Shown: positions 49,528 to 62,909, numbered from the stretch's first letter. The stretch is 64,000 nucleotides of DNA from Parietaria judaica (GCA_954871525.1 OX940863.1:10144001-10208000); one strand, 5' to 3'. Notes: generated by a model not told the origin, from the sequence alone. Numbers and translations are program-made.

Positions 49528-52500
49528 GTTTTCTCTCTGCTCCGTATTTTACAAACTGGTGATTTTTCTTTTTTCTTTTTCTCTTGTGCGTTTTGGGCTT
49601 GCACTGTTTTCCTGCTATGGCCTCGAACTTGTTGGTATCGTACTAGAGTCGTTCCTGAAATAATCGTTTTCAGACACAAGAAAAGATTGTTGCTGTGTTA
49701 GAGTCTCGTTTTTTTTCTGTCGGTTTTTCCGTTGTGGTTCCGTGAATTGTGTATTTAAACGCCTCCACAGTTTGCTCCTGTTGATGGATCTATGATTGTG
49801 TAATTCTTAAGTATCCATGAGTTTCATTGGTATGGTCTTATTTTTGGAATGGTAAATTGAATGGTTTTTCTCTACATGAGCTGAATTTGTTTGTTGAGAT
49901 CACGTATTTTCATGGAGATCTAAGATTCCATTGTTTATTAACTCCAATTATGTAGTTTAGATTTGCTAATAGTTTCATTTGAAAATAAAAAATAAATACA
50001 AATGCAAAAACAGTTTAGAACTCGGGATTTATTAAGCTTTAAATAATTACGAATAGCGAAGTGTATTTTGGCGACAAATTTCGTAACTGTAACTCGACTC
50101 GCTACCTAATTAAATAATTACCCGCGGCCTCTGAAGTCCATTTTAACTCTCTCATGGGCCTGCTTTATAAAATAAGATATTATGAATTATATTTTTAGAT
50201 GTAATAAGTATTAAATTATAATAAAAATAAAAATATAAAATAAATCTTTATTATAGGCATTTTATTAGTATAGAACATAATAATTATATTACATATTTTA
50301 TTACATTATTTGTTGTATGTGTTTTATGTAGTTTTTTAATTCTTAAAAGTAATCAATTTTGAAATTTGTTAATCATTTTTTTATTTTCTAACTTCAATTT
50401 TAATTTTAATTTATAATGAACTAATCAGCTGCAACTTTCACCGATTTCAAGAATGCAATTAATTCGATGATAGTTGGAGGTTAGATCTGATGATGTATAG
50501 TGAAGGATCTAGCTTATTTATTTTATGAATAATTTATTGTGCTGTTACTTTCCACTTGAATTTTATTTCTAAGCATGTGTTTGAATTTTTTTAAGTATGT
50601 CATTGAATTTTATTTGCATAATATTATTTGATTTAAAAAATAAAAGTAATCGAATAATCAATCAAAATTCATATTGTAAGTAAAGGTTTGCATTGCTTCG
50701 TAAAATTTTATAATACAATGCCTGTGTAAAAACCTATAACGCCGTATAAAGACTTAACATGAAAAAACTCACTAAATTCAACGCATAAAAGTCCAATAAA
50801 CTCAATTCATAAAAATTCCAACATGTCATGTCCCTGTAATATTATGGATTTATGTTCATGGGCCTAAGTGGTTGATGGCTCTCACAAAACTAACCCGAAT
50901 AATTATAAAGACAACACTCCAGGATTAATCTAATGAAATTTCAACAAAGATTCGACTCAAAACAAAGATAACAAGATATATTTAGTGGTGTGGTTCCTTA
51001 ATTATATCGGATTTTTGCGGCAAAAATATCTGAATATTTAAATATCAGATTATCCATTATGTGATAAAAGATTGAATGGGCTTAGGCCCTCTGCTTCTGA
51101 GAGCCAATAGAACCCAAAATAAGCCTTCCTCGTAAATCCATGGCAGGCGATACAGTCGTCTTCTCTCTCATTATCATTATGATTTTCATCGCTTCATTGA
51201 ATCCTCAACAATCATCTTTCCCACATTTAACATATATAAATGGAGGCAATATTTTCGATAAGATTATAATATTCGTGAAACATTATATTGTCTAAATCTA
51301 GATGATCTAATCAATCCGATCCAAGAACAAAACATCATTCTAATTCAGACAACAATCGCCTTTAACAAAAACAATAATACAAAAAAAGAGACGCAAGAAG
51401 CAAGCTTTCATCGATTCATCATGTGCAAGTATAAGTTAAACAAACAACAATGTTTTAAGTATATAAAAAAACACACAGCTACATTAAGCATAAAATCAAT
51501 TTCAACTACTGATTTTATTAAGTATAAACGTATCGGTACCTTTTAGTAAGAACCGTAGCAGTTTTTATTTTAAAAGAAATTACAGTGAAAATATTCCTTT
51601 TGGAACATAAGTTGCCCTTTCATATGTGTCAAGTAACGAAAATACTCGAGTTGTAACGTTTGCTTGTTAATATAAGGGTGAATGATGTTGAAAATGCTTG
51701 GAAGGTGTTTGAATGTCCGTCTAACAAGAATTGATCTCTTAGACTCCTATGATTGATTGGTTTACTAACGCGAAAAGATCACTTCTCACAAAAAAACGCA
51801 AAAAAAGATCACAAATGCTATTTGCGGTGTTTAAGTCCCGTCGTGTTGCTACACTCACGTTTCAAAGTGCAACAAGTGTTTAAAGCGAATGTTTATTGTC
51901 GTAAAAATTTGGACTCGGATATTAAAGTGCAACAACAAACATCATAAATTGAAGATTTTTACCGTAAATTTACTTTAATTTTGTCAATCGGTTTTCGTAA
52001 AACATACCGAAAATGTGATAGTTAAAATTGGCAAATTATAATTTTTTTGGTAGCACACTAAATTGTTACAAGGCACCAGGCTCCTCTATAAATTGTAAGA
52101 GAACTCACTTTCCAACTTTGACACTGATTTGCGCTCCCCTTCAACGGTGATTCACGCCTCGCCACGCTTTTCATATTATGATATATAGTTATATTTTAGT
52201 TTTACTTTATAAAAACATATTACAAGTAAATTTTATTAATGAATATTAGTTTTTATGTGTGGATGATGTCATAAATGATTTTGTTAGGAATTTTGTCTTG
52301 GTTTGAATATGTAATAATAATCGGGATCCAAGTCTCCGTTTCGGTTTTTAATTTTTTTTAAAAAGAACTAAATCGAGACTGAAACATATTTTTGGCGTCT
52401 TTATTTGTTTTAGGACCAAGGCAAAGTCAAAATGCAAAAATTTAGATTTCACCCCTAGTCGCGTTATAATTTCACCTTTAAACTTGTTAAAAAGGTTCAA

Positions 52501-53206
52501 AAAATGTGTTGCCCTTCATCAAATCTCTTATTATATTATTATTAATGTGAAGTATACTTACTCTCCTAATTCTCCTCCACATTATGAAGTATTCCTTGAA
52601 AAAATACTTACTCCAAATAGTAATCACCGACATAGCTAAACCTCTTCCCATCCTTAAATAACAAAGCTAAGGAAGTTGACACAATATGTGGACTATTTCT
52701 ATTATGTTGATATACACAAAAATAATCTAGCTTTGTTTGACTTATTCATGCTCTAAGAGTCCGATTCTTGCAAAAGAAGGCATTGTTTGTTGGAAGAACA
52801 GTCGGCATGGGAATGAAATGCTTCCCAAATTATGTGTTGCTTCTAGAAGAATTAAATGCATATTTTTGTGTGTATAAGTAAACATAAACTTTGACCAAAA
52901 GATTTAAATTCATAATCTTTGCAAAATAAAAATAAAAATAAAAAATGTGGTCGAAATTGGAGTAGATGGTGACTCACACCTAATGTGGATAACCGACTAG
53001 ATTGGAGAGCTTATCCTCTTTGCTTGGTATAATAAGAAAGGTCAACAAGTTCAAACCATGTGAGAAGATAATGAAGAATCTTAGGATAAGGCAATGACTA
53101 ATAAAATGAATAATAGACATTTCAATAAATAGATAAATAAAAAAGCAAAGGTTTTTTTTTTTTTTTTAATTAAGACCATAGATCTTGCATACCACCTAAG
53201 GGCCTT
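49528..53206. other. Spacer between profilin and the OXS3-like gene
   Basis: About 3.7 kb without a supported gene. The first 250 bases are the likely profilin 3' UTR. The rest is AT-rich; no clean transposon ends were recognised. Confidence 0.45.
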
Positions 53207-53220
53207 GTGACACGTGTCAC
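53207..53220. promoter_or_regulatory. Perfect 14-bp palindrome with ABRE/G-box core
   Basis: GTGACACGTGTCAC reads the same on both strands and contains ACACGTGT, an abscisic-acid response element core. It lies about 250 bases before the OXS3-like ATG and 118 bases before a TATATATATA run (53338-53351) that probably serves as TATA box. This fits a stress-inducible gene. Confidence 0.5.
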
Positions 53221-53468
53221 TTACTCGCCATGAATGATTCCTGCTGCATTTAGAGGCAACCATTCTCATCCATTCAATTTGCTGCACATCTACCTTTTTG
53301 TCTATAGACTAAAATATTATAATGTCACGTTTTTTTTATTATATATATATAGAAGTTTATGCGCGTAGGACTTGGATATATATTCTCACTTTTTTGGAAC
53401 ATTATCCTCAATCAATACCTTCTTCTATCACTTGCTCATCTCTCTCTCTCTCTCTTCCTTGTGATTCC

Positions 53469-54428
53469 ATGCTCTCAGCAATGGCTCAATGCAAGAACGA
53501 TCTGCTACAAACCCAATTCAATATAGGCGTGTTTGATGAGGCCTATGCCAAAAAGAATTGTTGGGTCATCATGGAAAGTGAGGATAATCATGATCATCGA
53601 GATGAAGACAATACCACAACCTGTTCATCATCAATAGGGAATTCAACTTGCTCTAACAGATCATTGGAGTCATCAGAATTGCTTGATGATGCGTCTTCAT
53701 CAAATTCATCATGCTCTTCCTCAATCTCCAACGGTCCTTTGTTTGAGTTATCCGAGCTCATGGCCCAACTTCCCATCAAGTAAGCTCACCTTCTTTATTT
53801 CTCCTGATTTTTGTATGTAAATTAACATAAAATTGCCCTTATTCTCATATCATGTGTTACTAAATGATTCATAATTTGCAAGTCCATAAAAATAAATAAA
53901 AAAATTGGCCTCATCATATGTTGCTATTTAGCTCATAATTAGCAAAAAAAAAAAAAACAATTGCCCTTTTCCTTTTATTATGAGTCGCTAAGATTTTTCA
54001 ACTTAATTGTCCCATCTTTTCTCACGATCTCATGTGTTGCTAAATGATTCAACTTTGCATAAGATAAAAAAAAATGGCCTTTTCTTTTGATCATGTGTTG
54101 ATGAATTCGTCTCCTTTATAATTGCAGAAGAGGGCTTTCGAAGTATTTCGATGGAAAGTCACAGTCTTTCACATCTCTGTCGAAAGCTATGAGCACTGAA
54201 GATCTTGCCAAGAAGGAGAACCCCTACAATATCAGGAGAAAATTGAAGGCCTGTAAGAGCTACGCAAATGGCTTCGAAGCTCACAAACCTTACTACACTC
54301 TTCCCAAGCCAACTATTTCGAAGAAGGCTCCAAGAAATTCTTTGTCGTTTACTAGTAGAAAATCTGCTGGCTTTTTGGGCAGTAATAGTAGCAAGCTCTC
54401 TCCACTTCATGTACAAAGGAATTTGTGA
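53469..54428 (+). CDS. OXS3-like protein (OXIDATIVE STRESS 3 family)
   Basis: Two exons join in frame: 53469-53779 and 54128-54428, giving 203 residues; a second ATG at 53481 would remove four. The N-terminal half is rich in Ser, Asp and Asn. Across the splice site lies LPIKRGLSKYFDGKSQSFTSL followed by STEDLAKKENPYN, the conserved core of OXS3-type proteins. The C-terminal part is basic and Ser-rich. OXS3 family members are nuclear proteins linked to tolerance of heavy metals and oxidative stress, possibly through chromatin; the mechanism is not settled. An in-frame ATG at 53322 lies upstream of the TATA run, so I rejected it as start. The 5' leader has a CT microsatellite (53441-53456). Confidence 0.85.
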
Positions 54429-55622
54429 TTTATTTCTTATATTTGATCCTGTAAATCCCACTGATCAAGCGGATTTTTTTTTTCTTTCTTTTATTAAAAG
54501 AATTTTGGGTTATGATCAATTCATGGTTTTTGTTGAAGGTGAATAAAAAAGTTTTAGACTTGATTTGATTACGCCTTGTGAAGTGGAAGTTACATAATAT
54601 TTAATCAAAGGAAATTGTAGATTGATTCCAAGGGCAAACAATTTGTATGATTTGTAAAGTGGATATTCATGCAAATCCGTGAACACTGATTTCATGTTTT
54701 TTTTTTTTAGAAGAGAACAATTTGGCTATGGAGATTGGATATGATCATCATCGATACATGATTCGGTTGTTGAAATAAATAATAAATAGATAAAATTGTT
54801 CACTTGATTTGATTACTACATCTTGTGAAATGAAATTTTTTAAGGGCATTCACAACATGCAAAGTCAATAATATAGCAATTTTCAAGCATGATTTATATT
54901 TGATGAATGAAGGTAAAATTATACAATGATTTTGAGCAAACAAAATTGCATGATTTGCATTATAAAGTGGACATGAATTACTATTTTGAGCATTTACGAA
55001 CATTTTCATAGAAACAGATCCATGCACAAAGCTAAACCAATTCGATCCAAACAAGATTTTTTGGTACACTCGATTTTAGGTTAAAAAAAGCTCTTCGATT
55101 TTTTATTTGAAAAATATATAAAATAGGATCTAAATCTTTTTTAAAAGTAAAACCGACACGTATTCTATAGGCTTATAACACACTAAATATATTCTTAAGT
55201 TGCTAAAGTATATCCAACTAAATCTACCAAAACCTAAAAAATCTTGATAATGGATTCCACTTAATTAACGCAGATCATTGCTTGCACTTTAATAACATTA
55301 GTATTAGTATTTCCACTACATGTAACATGACCTAACTTTCACTTTGTGTTAGTGATAAAAGTACCAAAAATCAAATAATTTGAAATGCTAAAAAAAACCA
55401 TAAATACAAAGACATAGAGGAAATTCTAAATATAACATGAATATCACAGAATTATTAATGTCAAACCCTTCTCTTGATCAATGAAAAGTACAGAGAAAAG
55501 TGTAACATGAACACTAAATTCCTAAAGATCAAGAGAGAGAAGTACTAATCCAAAGCACAAATACTAATTAACTACTAAACTAAACTAAACTACACATTGA
55601 TCATTATTAACATATTTCATGG
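54429..55622. other. Convergent spacer between OXS3-like gene and membrane-protein gene
   Basis: It holds the 3' ends of two converging genes. AT-rich, with a T-run at 54699-54708; no gene is seen. Confidence 0.5.
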
Positions 55623-57663
55623 CTACATTACTAAGCGGCTGCGAATTCTGCTCGATCTTCTAACCGGAGTTGTTGACGAAGCAGATCCGCCGTTTCTGCT
55701 CGATCTTCTTGCCGGAGTTGTTGCGGAACCCCCGTCTCCCTCTCTAAGATTCTGTTAATTCCATACAAAATAATGAAACGTTATTGTTTGATATAAAATA
55801 AAAAGGTTAACTACCTTAATCTCGTAAAGTATAATTTGTCTTGCCTCTTTCGGAGAGATGTAGCTTCTGAGCTTCGCTGCATCGGTCAACGGGAAATCCA
55901 AGTGAGGTTGATTGGACTGAACAGAAACAGATCGAGACTCGGTTTCTCGGTTTTTCCTCACTGAGCGCTGGATATCTCTCACCACAAGCTCACCGAGAAG
56001 CGACACTGATGGCGCATGGCTTTGCGAGTAGTCTTCGGTGTTCTCCTCACTTGAAAAGTACTGAGCTTCGTCGGTTGGAGCACTGTCTGCGTATTTTTCT
56101 TGCTGAGATTTGGAAACAAGTTTTGTTCTTGAACTAAAACTCCTCTTTTTGACCTTTTCCGGCTCTAACTGAGCGCCCAGGAAGATGTATGAAATAGCTG
56201 TGAGGAAAGTCACGACCGCAATGAAGACTTTGAGTGCAAATTCAGCTTCGATTAGCTTCAGATTCTCGATGAGCTTCGCTACTACCTTCGACACAATTAC
56301 GCACACTTTCTCATATAATTCTCCGACATTGTTGACTTCTTCAACCGTTGTTTCTTCAGAGACATCCGGGGCAGAAGAAACCTCATCATAAACCTGAATA
56401 TCTTCAATTTTCTCATCAATGTCATAACCTTCTTGGCTCTCAGAATCTCCAACCACTCGATTCGAACCCTCTTCGACATTTACAACTTCCGCGACTTCCG
56501 CATTCTTCAAATCATCGCCTTCCGGGACTTCCGAAGAGTCCAACTCCATGGTTCCTGAATCCTCTGAAAAAACAGCCTCCTCACCACAATCCTTCACATC
56601 AAAATTCCTCATTCCAACTACATTCTCCGAAATCTTTTGATGGATAAACACGCTTCCAGATTCGGGATTCTTAACAAGAAAGGCTTCAAGCGAATGATTC
56701 CTCATTTCATAGTAATTACCTTCTGAGCCCTTGTTGAATCCCAAGCCACAAAAGGGTCTTGAACAGTTCAGCGTAGTGATCAGCATAGCAGAGAATGCCA
56801 GAGCCAACAATAATAGCACGGTTATCAGACCGCCTTCGGTATTCCCCGATTCGTCCTCTTCTTTATCTTCCTCCTCTTTTTCGGCATTCCCCGATTTCTC
56901 ATCTTCTTTAATTTCAGTATTCCCCGCCTTCAGTCCACCTTCGTTAATCTCCATGGGGTCCATTTGACCCGAATTTTCTTCACTAAGGAAAGGTGACGAG
57001 GAGCCACTCCTCGTGATCGACCCATATTCATTCTCCCCATTTCCAGCTTCTTCTTCCTCTTCGAAGATCTCTCGGCGCCGGTCGGGCTTGTACCGGAGGT
57101 ATTTAGGCCTCGGAGAGCAAAAGTTGGTCTCTGGGTCGTAAGGTTCGACGCAACATTGACGAGATTTCTCTTCTCCCTGAGAAAAACCGGAATTCTCAAA
57201 AACCGAATTCTTTCTGGAATCACCATCAAAAGAAGCTGGTTCCGAGGCATCCTTTCTTTCGGCTAAGATTTTCTCTTCTCCCAGAGAGAAGCCGGAATGA
57301 TCAAGAACCGAATTCTTTCTGGAATCATCATCGAAACAAGCTGGTTCCAAGTTATCAGTTCTTTCGGCGAAGATCTTCTTCCTCGGAGTAATTGCCTTCG
57401 ACGCTGCAGAGATCGTTGGCGCCATGTAATTCTTCGCAACCGGCTTCTTCACGCTCGGCGAATTCACAAACCCTTGGCGGTTGATGTCTTCATTCTCATC
57501 CCCATCTATCAATCAAAACAGGAATCTTTCAAGAACGTAACTTCACAAAATTAAACGAAACAAAAGAATGACAACCCTAGATTTGATATCATTCCATTTG
57601 CAGAGAAGAGTTCATACCGCTTGAATTGGAAGAGACGCTGCGAGGATGATGATGATCGTCCAT
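55623..57663 (-). CDS. Plant membrane protein of unknown function with two transmembrane helices
   Basis: Three exons on the - strand join in frame: 57663-57618, 57505-55815, 55751-55623, giving 621 residues. The N-terminal part carries VNSPSVKKP, MAPTISAASKA and SPRPKYLRYKPDRRREI, motifs I associate with an uncharacterised plant family (At1g16630/At2g16270-like, from memory). Two hydrophobic helices are clear, at about 241-261 (LITVLLLLALAFSAMLIT) and 440-460 (ALKVFIAVVTFLTAISYIFLG), separated by a long acidic stretch. The C-terminus is basic and Ser/Arg-rich, with a small repeat TTPxRRSSR. Residues 59-93 and 94-128 are a tandem duplication. No enzyme motif is seen. Localisation to an internal membrane is inference. 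Confidence 0.85.
57168..57377 (-). repeat. Tandem 105-bp duplication inside the membrane-protein gene
   Basis: Two 35-residue units, each beginning KI(F/L)AER and ending GEE, lie side by side with about 75% identity. Both are in frame, so the protein stays intact. The unit length is a multiple of three, which allowed it to persist. Confidence 0.85.
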
Positions 57664-60600
57664 GGCTTCTCCGCTTCGACTGAAAGCAAAATCAACTTTT
57701 GGCGCCAAAATCTGAGAATCGAGTTCCTGGGTGTTGATCGAGAAGCTGCTGAATGAATCTTTCTCTTCGCTTTGGTTTCTGAGGAATTGAATGCAAGACT
57801 CGGAAGTGACCGTTGAAGAAGCATCAGATTTGAATTCCGAGTTTTTGTAACCGTTGAAAGCGCCGCTTCAAAGAAGGCCCATTTAACGGATGGCGAGGCC
57901 CACAAACGAATAGGAAGAAAGCCCATTACCAATCTTTCTTTGTTTCCCCCAAACATGACTACTTTTGCCATTGGGTTTTAGAAACCTCAGCCCAAAGCAT
58001 TTTATTTAAATACTTACTCTTTGCTAAAAATATATATATATATATTAATCATGCACATGACTATTAAAAATTAAGTACATATTACTATTAAGTGTTTACT
58101 ATTGGAAAAACCTTACTAAAATAAAAAAAATTAAAGAAAGGATAAAAAATAGGTTGTTGGGATCCGCATATTTTAGGAAACGTATTTGAGTCAAAATGCA
58201 TGATTATATTGGCTAACGAAGGAGTTGAATCATCGGGACTCGAAAGAGCAACATAACCTTTTTCCCTTTTTTGAATTCTCTATTAATTAGAGTGTGATCA
58301 GGTCAACTTCTCTTTGAGTCTTGCCTCTTATTTAGATGAGGAGTTCTTATTTATAACTTGGGGGAAATTAGCCAAGCATCCTTCTCTCATCTTCTCATGG
58401 TCCTTCCTTCCACATGGAACGGGTGTTCTACGAAAGAGTTCGAGTGTTCCTTCCACATGGAACGGGTGTTCTACCAGATCATATTGTCGCGGTATTCGGT
58501 TATTAACCGAACCGAAAATAGAATTTTCCGCATGATTATAATTTAATACATAATTCTATATTTTACATCGCATAATGTATAACCTCTATTTTTATAATAC
58601 TTAATGAGTACTATTTTTCAAGTTTATATTTCTCGTTATTTTCATACTTATTGATTATGTTATTGAAATTTTATGATATGTTTAATTAATATTTTTACTT
58701 AATTGTAATCATATTCTTCGAAGTGGTAAATGCGATAAAAATATCGATATTACCGCAACCGAATATAATACTTATATTACTTAATGAGTTTATTAGTTTC
58801 AAGTCTATATTCCTCGTCATTTGCATACTTATTGATTATGTTATTTAAATTTTATGATATGTATTAATCAATGTTTTTACTTAATTGTAATCATATTCTT
58901 CGAAGCGGTAAATGGGATAAAAATATCGATATTACCGCAACCGAATACCCAATACCAAATATGCCGTAAATGCAATTTTTATCTTTTAAAATAAGATATT
59001 TAATTTTCATTATAAAAATACTGAAATGTAATATTCAATCTGTTTTTACTTGTAAATTATCGCACTAGAAACTCGGTTTGTTCACCCTAGCGCATGAGAC
59101 TTTTATGGATAGCTAGTTTGGCATATCAAGAATGTATTTCATCAAGTGTTTTGGGATCCTCCAATGCACAGTGCACTTACGTTGGTTGAGAGCAATTAAA
59201 AGTGTTGCCCTCCATAGTCGGAAGGTAAATAAGATAGACCCTATAGAATTGGGCCCATCTATCTACCGAACTGAATATACTAGCGACTCAGAATGTGTCC
59301 CAACATCATTTAACGAAATAGACTCCAAACAAACAATACTTTCTCCCGACTTAATTGCGAGCTTAGCAAAGCCGTGCGCGATTTTATTAGAAAACACAAC
59401 CCAATCCGAGTTACTATTCAGATTCGCAAGTACCAAAAAAACGATGTATTAGACAGCTTATGAATAGTTTTGAAATAGTTGGTCAACAACCCCCAAGTAA
59501 ACGACAGTTAATTTTTAATCGGGCCTTTATGTTTGGTGTCGTTTAAAAGTGCGGGACACTGTCCCCTAATGATTTCTGCATACATTAGCAAATGCCTAAG
59601 GGCCGTACATTATTCGTCCCTTACAAAGCAAGCATTATGAGCCCTCTCTCTAATTATCACTACACGAACGAACAATACATAAAGTTGAGACGAAGCAAAG
59701 CCTGACAAATATCACACACGTAACATTCCAAGCAACAATCATACTCTCACGCCTTTATAAACAAAATTATGTGTATATATTTTTCCTTGAAATAAAATAC
59801 AAAACATTGCATACTTGCTTTGTCTTGACGTTAGCTTATAATAATCTCAAATTAGGAGTAGAGATTCATATAGAGTATAGACTTGGGTCCACTAATTGGG
59901 ACTCTCAAATCAACAACCTTTACAAGTCTTATCAAAACTAATGGCCGGTGGAAAAGTAATCGTGAAACTAAATCCAAATTTTATAGTGATTAGCACATGA
60001 ATTGCCCAACTAATCAAAATTAGAGTTAATGAATGTCATCTAATTAATTGCTATTAATGCCCAAATCCTCAATTTCAAGACGGTCAAACCTTTTAAAAAA
60101 TAAAAATTATTTGCCCTAATTTTTTTGGAAATAGACGAGTCAAATTCTTAAAGAGTGATTAATGCAAAATTTGACTAAACCATTTTTTTTTATAAACCTC
60201 AACTTTGTAAAAAAATAAAATAAAAAATTATTTGCCCTATATTATTTTTTTTAAAATAGACGAGTCAAATTCTTAAAGAGTGATTAATGAAAAATTTTAC
60301 TAAACCTTTTTTTTTTTATAAACCTCAACTTTTTAAAATTGTCTCAACTGGCCTTACTTTTTTCAAATTTCGAAGTTTCAAATTCATGCTTAAAACTCTA
60401 GCTAGATTGTAAACCTAATGGCTAATCCTAGATGTGTATTATGAAGTAATTTGGTTTTTAAGGATTAATTAAAAAATTGACTCTTTCTTAATCATAGGAC
60501 TTTTTGAGTTTTGGAAATATGTGAAAGGCAATGACGAAAGCAAAACTACACTCTAGGCCAGACCAAACACATTAAGGCCGTCACGTTCTTCGAGCCAAAA

Positions 60601-60972
60601 CTTTGGTTAAAATAAATTATATGATAAATAATTAATTTATTAGTGTTTGAATCAGAAGAGACATACTTATAATTAGGGCGAAAATACTTGTTTAGTATCT
60701 TGATTTTAGCCGTTCTCAAACGTCTCTATCACTAATTTCAAACTTTTATTAGCTGACACTCTGACAATTATGGAAACTATATTATAAATATGCTTTTACA
60801 TGTGGCGAGGGCACTCAAGTCATTTCACTCCGATTTGAAATGCCCATGCAATTTTAACGTATACACAATTCCTAATTATTGGTGTTATCCTATAATTAAT
60901 CAGATCAGCCAATGAGGACGCGACACGAGTGCGAGGCTAACGAGCAATTACACGAAAAGAGCGAGGGCATAG
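57664..60972. other. Spacer with local repeats, upstream of the membrane-protein gene
   Basis: 57664-57990 is the likely promoter. Three local duplications follow: a 28-bp repeat (ttccttccacatggaacggg core) at 58404 and 58447; a duplication of about 181 bp (58601-58962); and one of about 125 bp around the word gacgagtcaaattc at 60134 and 60259. No gene is supported. Confidence 0.5.
58601..58962. repeat. Tandem duplication, period about 181 bp
   Basis: Two copies beginning ttaatgagt at 58601 and 58781, each ending near atcgatattaccgcaaccg. The sequence after copy 2 (to about 59070) resembles 36540-36690, so both belong to one dispersed repeat family. Confidence 0.8.
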
Positions 60973-61143
60973 ATGGAAGAGAAAGTTGTTGTCGTTAGCC
61001 ACACGCAGCACGAAGATGTCCACGTGGATGATGTATGGCTTAAGCATAAAAGGATAATGATTCAGTCCAAGACCGGCGCATATACCGAAATTGCCCCTGA
61101 CCAGCTGGATGGAGCACGTGAGACATATCGTGTGGTGACGTAA
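60973..61143 (+). CDS. Possible small ORF of 56 residues, unrecognised
   Basis: An ORF from ATG 60973 to TAA 61141 encodes MEEKVVVVSHTQHEDVHVDD... with no stop and a plausible mix of residues. No family is recognised, and no intron or signal peptide is seen. It lies in a stretch less AT-rich than its flanks that also holds several ACGT-core boxes (CCACGTGG near 61020, GCACGTGA near 61115, GTGACGTAA near 61135). The stretch may therefore be an orphan promoter rather than a gene. Confidence 0.2.
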   Translation: MEEKVVVVSHTQHEDVHVDDVWLKHKRIMIQSKTGAYTEIAPDQLDGARETYRVVT

Positions 61144-62220
61144 GCGAGGTCAGGTGTCACAAGTCCCAAGAGAGAGAGAGAGAGGTAAATAAAACACAAC
61201 CCAGAATCCCATCAATCAATCAAATCAAAGCCCTAATCATTGCCTGATATATGAAACCCTATTTCTATTTGGTCTTTGCTCGTTGCAGCCACACGCGCCG
61301 AAGATAATCACTATTTTGATTTGAGGAATATGGTGGATCCAAAAGTACCTATAGTTTAGTTTAGTAGGGTATAGTTTTTTTAGAGAAAAGTTTCTTACGA
61401 AAACATTGTCTAACAAGTTTCAATCGCACATGATTAGAATGAGTGACAATGGAAATTCCGCAACAAAAGGCGAATAAATTACATTGAGTGTGAAATTCGT
61501 GTTAGCGGGTACGGGAAAAAGAAGGAGAAACGAAAGAAGGGAGCGAGTTTAGAATGAGAACCGAATTGATTTAATCGAAATAAAAAGTACACTTTTGTAT
61601 GCTATTTAAAAAGATAATATAGTATATGGCTGCCGTGAATACACTAAATTTTATTTTAACTGAAATCATAATCGTTGCCACTATGAGAGATGAACTAAAA
61701 ATATTTATGAAATAATAACTTGAATGGTGTAATTACATAAAATTTACACGCGTCTAACTAAATTTTTTATACGTTTTTAATTTAAATAATACAAAATAAT
61801 TAATGATATATTAATATTTCAATAGTGTAGCAAAATCTTTCGGTCAAATAATATTAATTTATAAAAAGTTTATCGTATTCAATGTGTTATAGTGTTATTT
61901 TCCAAGGAATTACAAGTAAATGGCCTTAATTTCATTAAAATATTAGATTAAGTACTAGAAATTTAAATTCTAGTTCCATTGATGAATCGAATTGTTTTCA
62001 TAATATCAGTAACTCTTAATGATAAGAATTAAAGAAAATATATTGCAAAGATACCCTTTTATTTTACCTTACGCAAGTGAAATTTCTTAAAGAAACAAAT
62101 GTAGAAAAATAATGATGACGGCGTTAAGCAAACGTTAGGAGAGAAATGCACGGAAATGATTATGGGCTGTGAGTGCCACGAGAGTTAGAGAGTGGTATCA
62201 TTGCGTTTAGTAGTGGTGTA
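61144..62220. other. Spacer before the right retroelement
   Basis: A short GA repeat (61171-61182) and a leader-like stretch to about 61330, then AT-rich sequence with no supported gene. Confidence 0.4.
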
Positions 62221-62909
62221 TGTAGAGGGGGATTTTTACCGCCGTGCAGTCACAAAGATAATCGAGAATAATGAATAATTATGAATAATACGAATATCTC
62301 TGATTTATTATGATTCCGAGACAGCCCGGTTTCTTCCGTTTGATAGCTTGGACAATCGAAGATTACGCACTTTAACCTTTGGGAAATCGAGAATACTATG
62401 AATAAGCGAACTCGAAGACTCAAGGATTTATTCTCTCAAACTCACGACAATAATGGATATTGAATACTCCCTCTCTTTATGCTAAGTTTACATTCGTATT
62501 TATAGGTTCGGAGGTCTTCTAGAATATTCCTCAAATCTTGCTAGGGTTTCCTTCTGAATCGCTATGATCGTAGTTGACCTCCTTATATTTCGTTGGATAT
62601 CCCACGAAATCTTTAACCGAATAAGCCAATCTTCCCTTCTTTCTCGCGATCTCGAATGAGTTCCTCTTTTAACGCGATTAGGCTTTCCCGAAGAGCTTTT
62701 CCTCGATGAACTTCCCTTTTCGCGACGAGATGTTGGGCCGGCTTTATCGGATGCTGACTTCTCGTGGGCTTCGCTTGCTGGGCCTTAATTTCTTTATTCT
62801 TTCTTGGGCTTGGGTTCTTCAAGCAATCCTCCTCTCGCTTTATGTCGTTTATTCCACAAACGACAAAGGGTGGTGTTAAGAAGAGATTTGACCAAATCTG
62901 ACCTTAACA
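62221..62909 (-). repeat. 3' LTR of the right retroelement
   Basis: TGTAGAGG...CCTTAACA, 689 bp, the inverse of 7930-8599. It has about 20 extra bases near 62601-62622 compared with the left LTR. A TATTTATA at 62497-62504 corresponds to the LTR TATA box. Confidence 0.88.

Noticed and set aside
53322..53468. N-terminal extension of the OXS3-like protein from an earlier in-frame ATG
   Set aside because: The extension crosses a TATATATATA run that fits the TATA box, and its translation (Tyr/Ile-rich) is not like the family.
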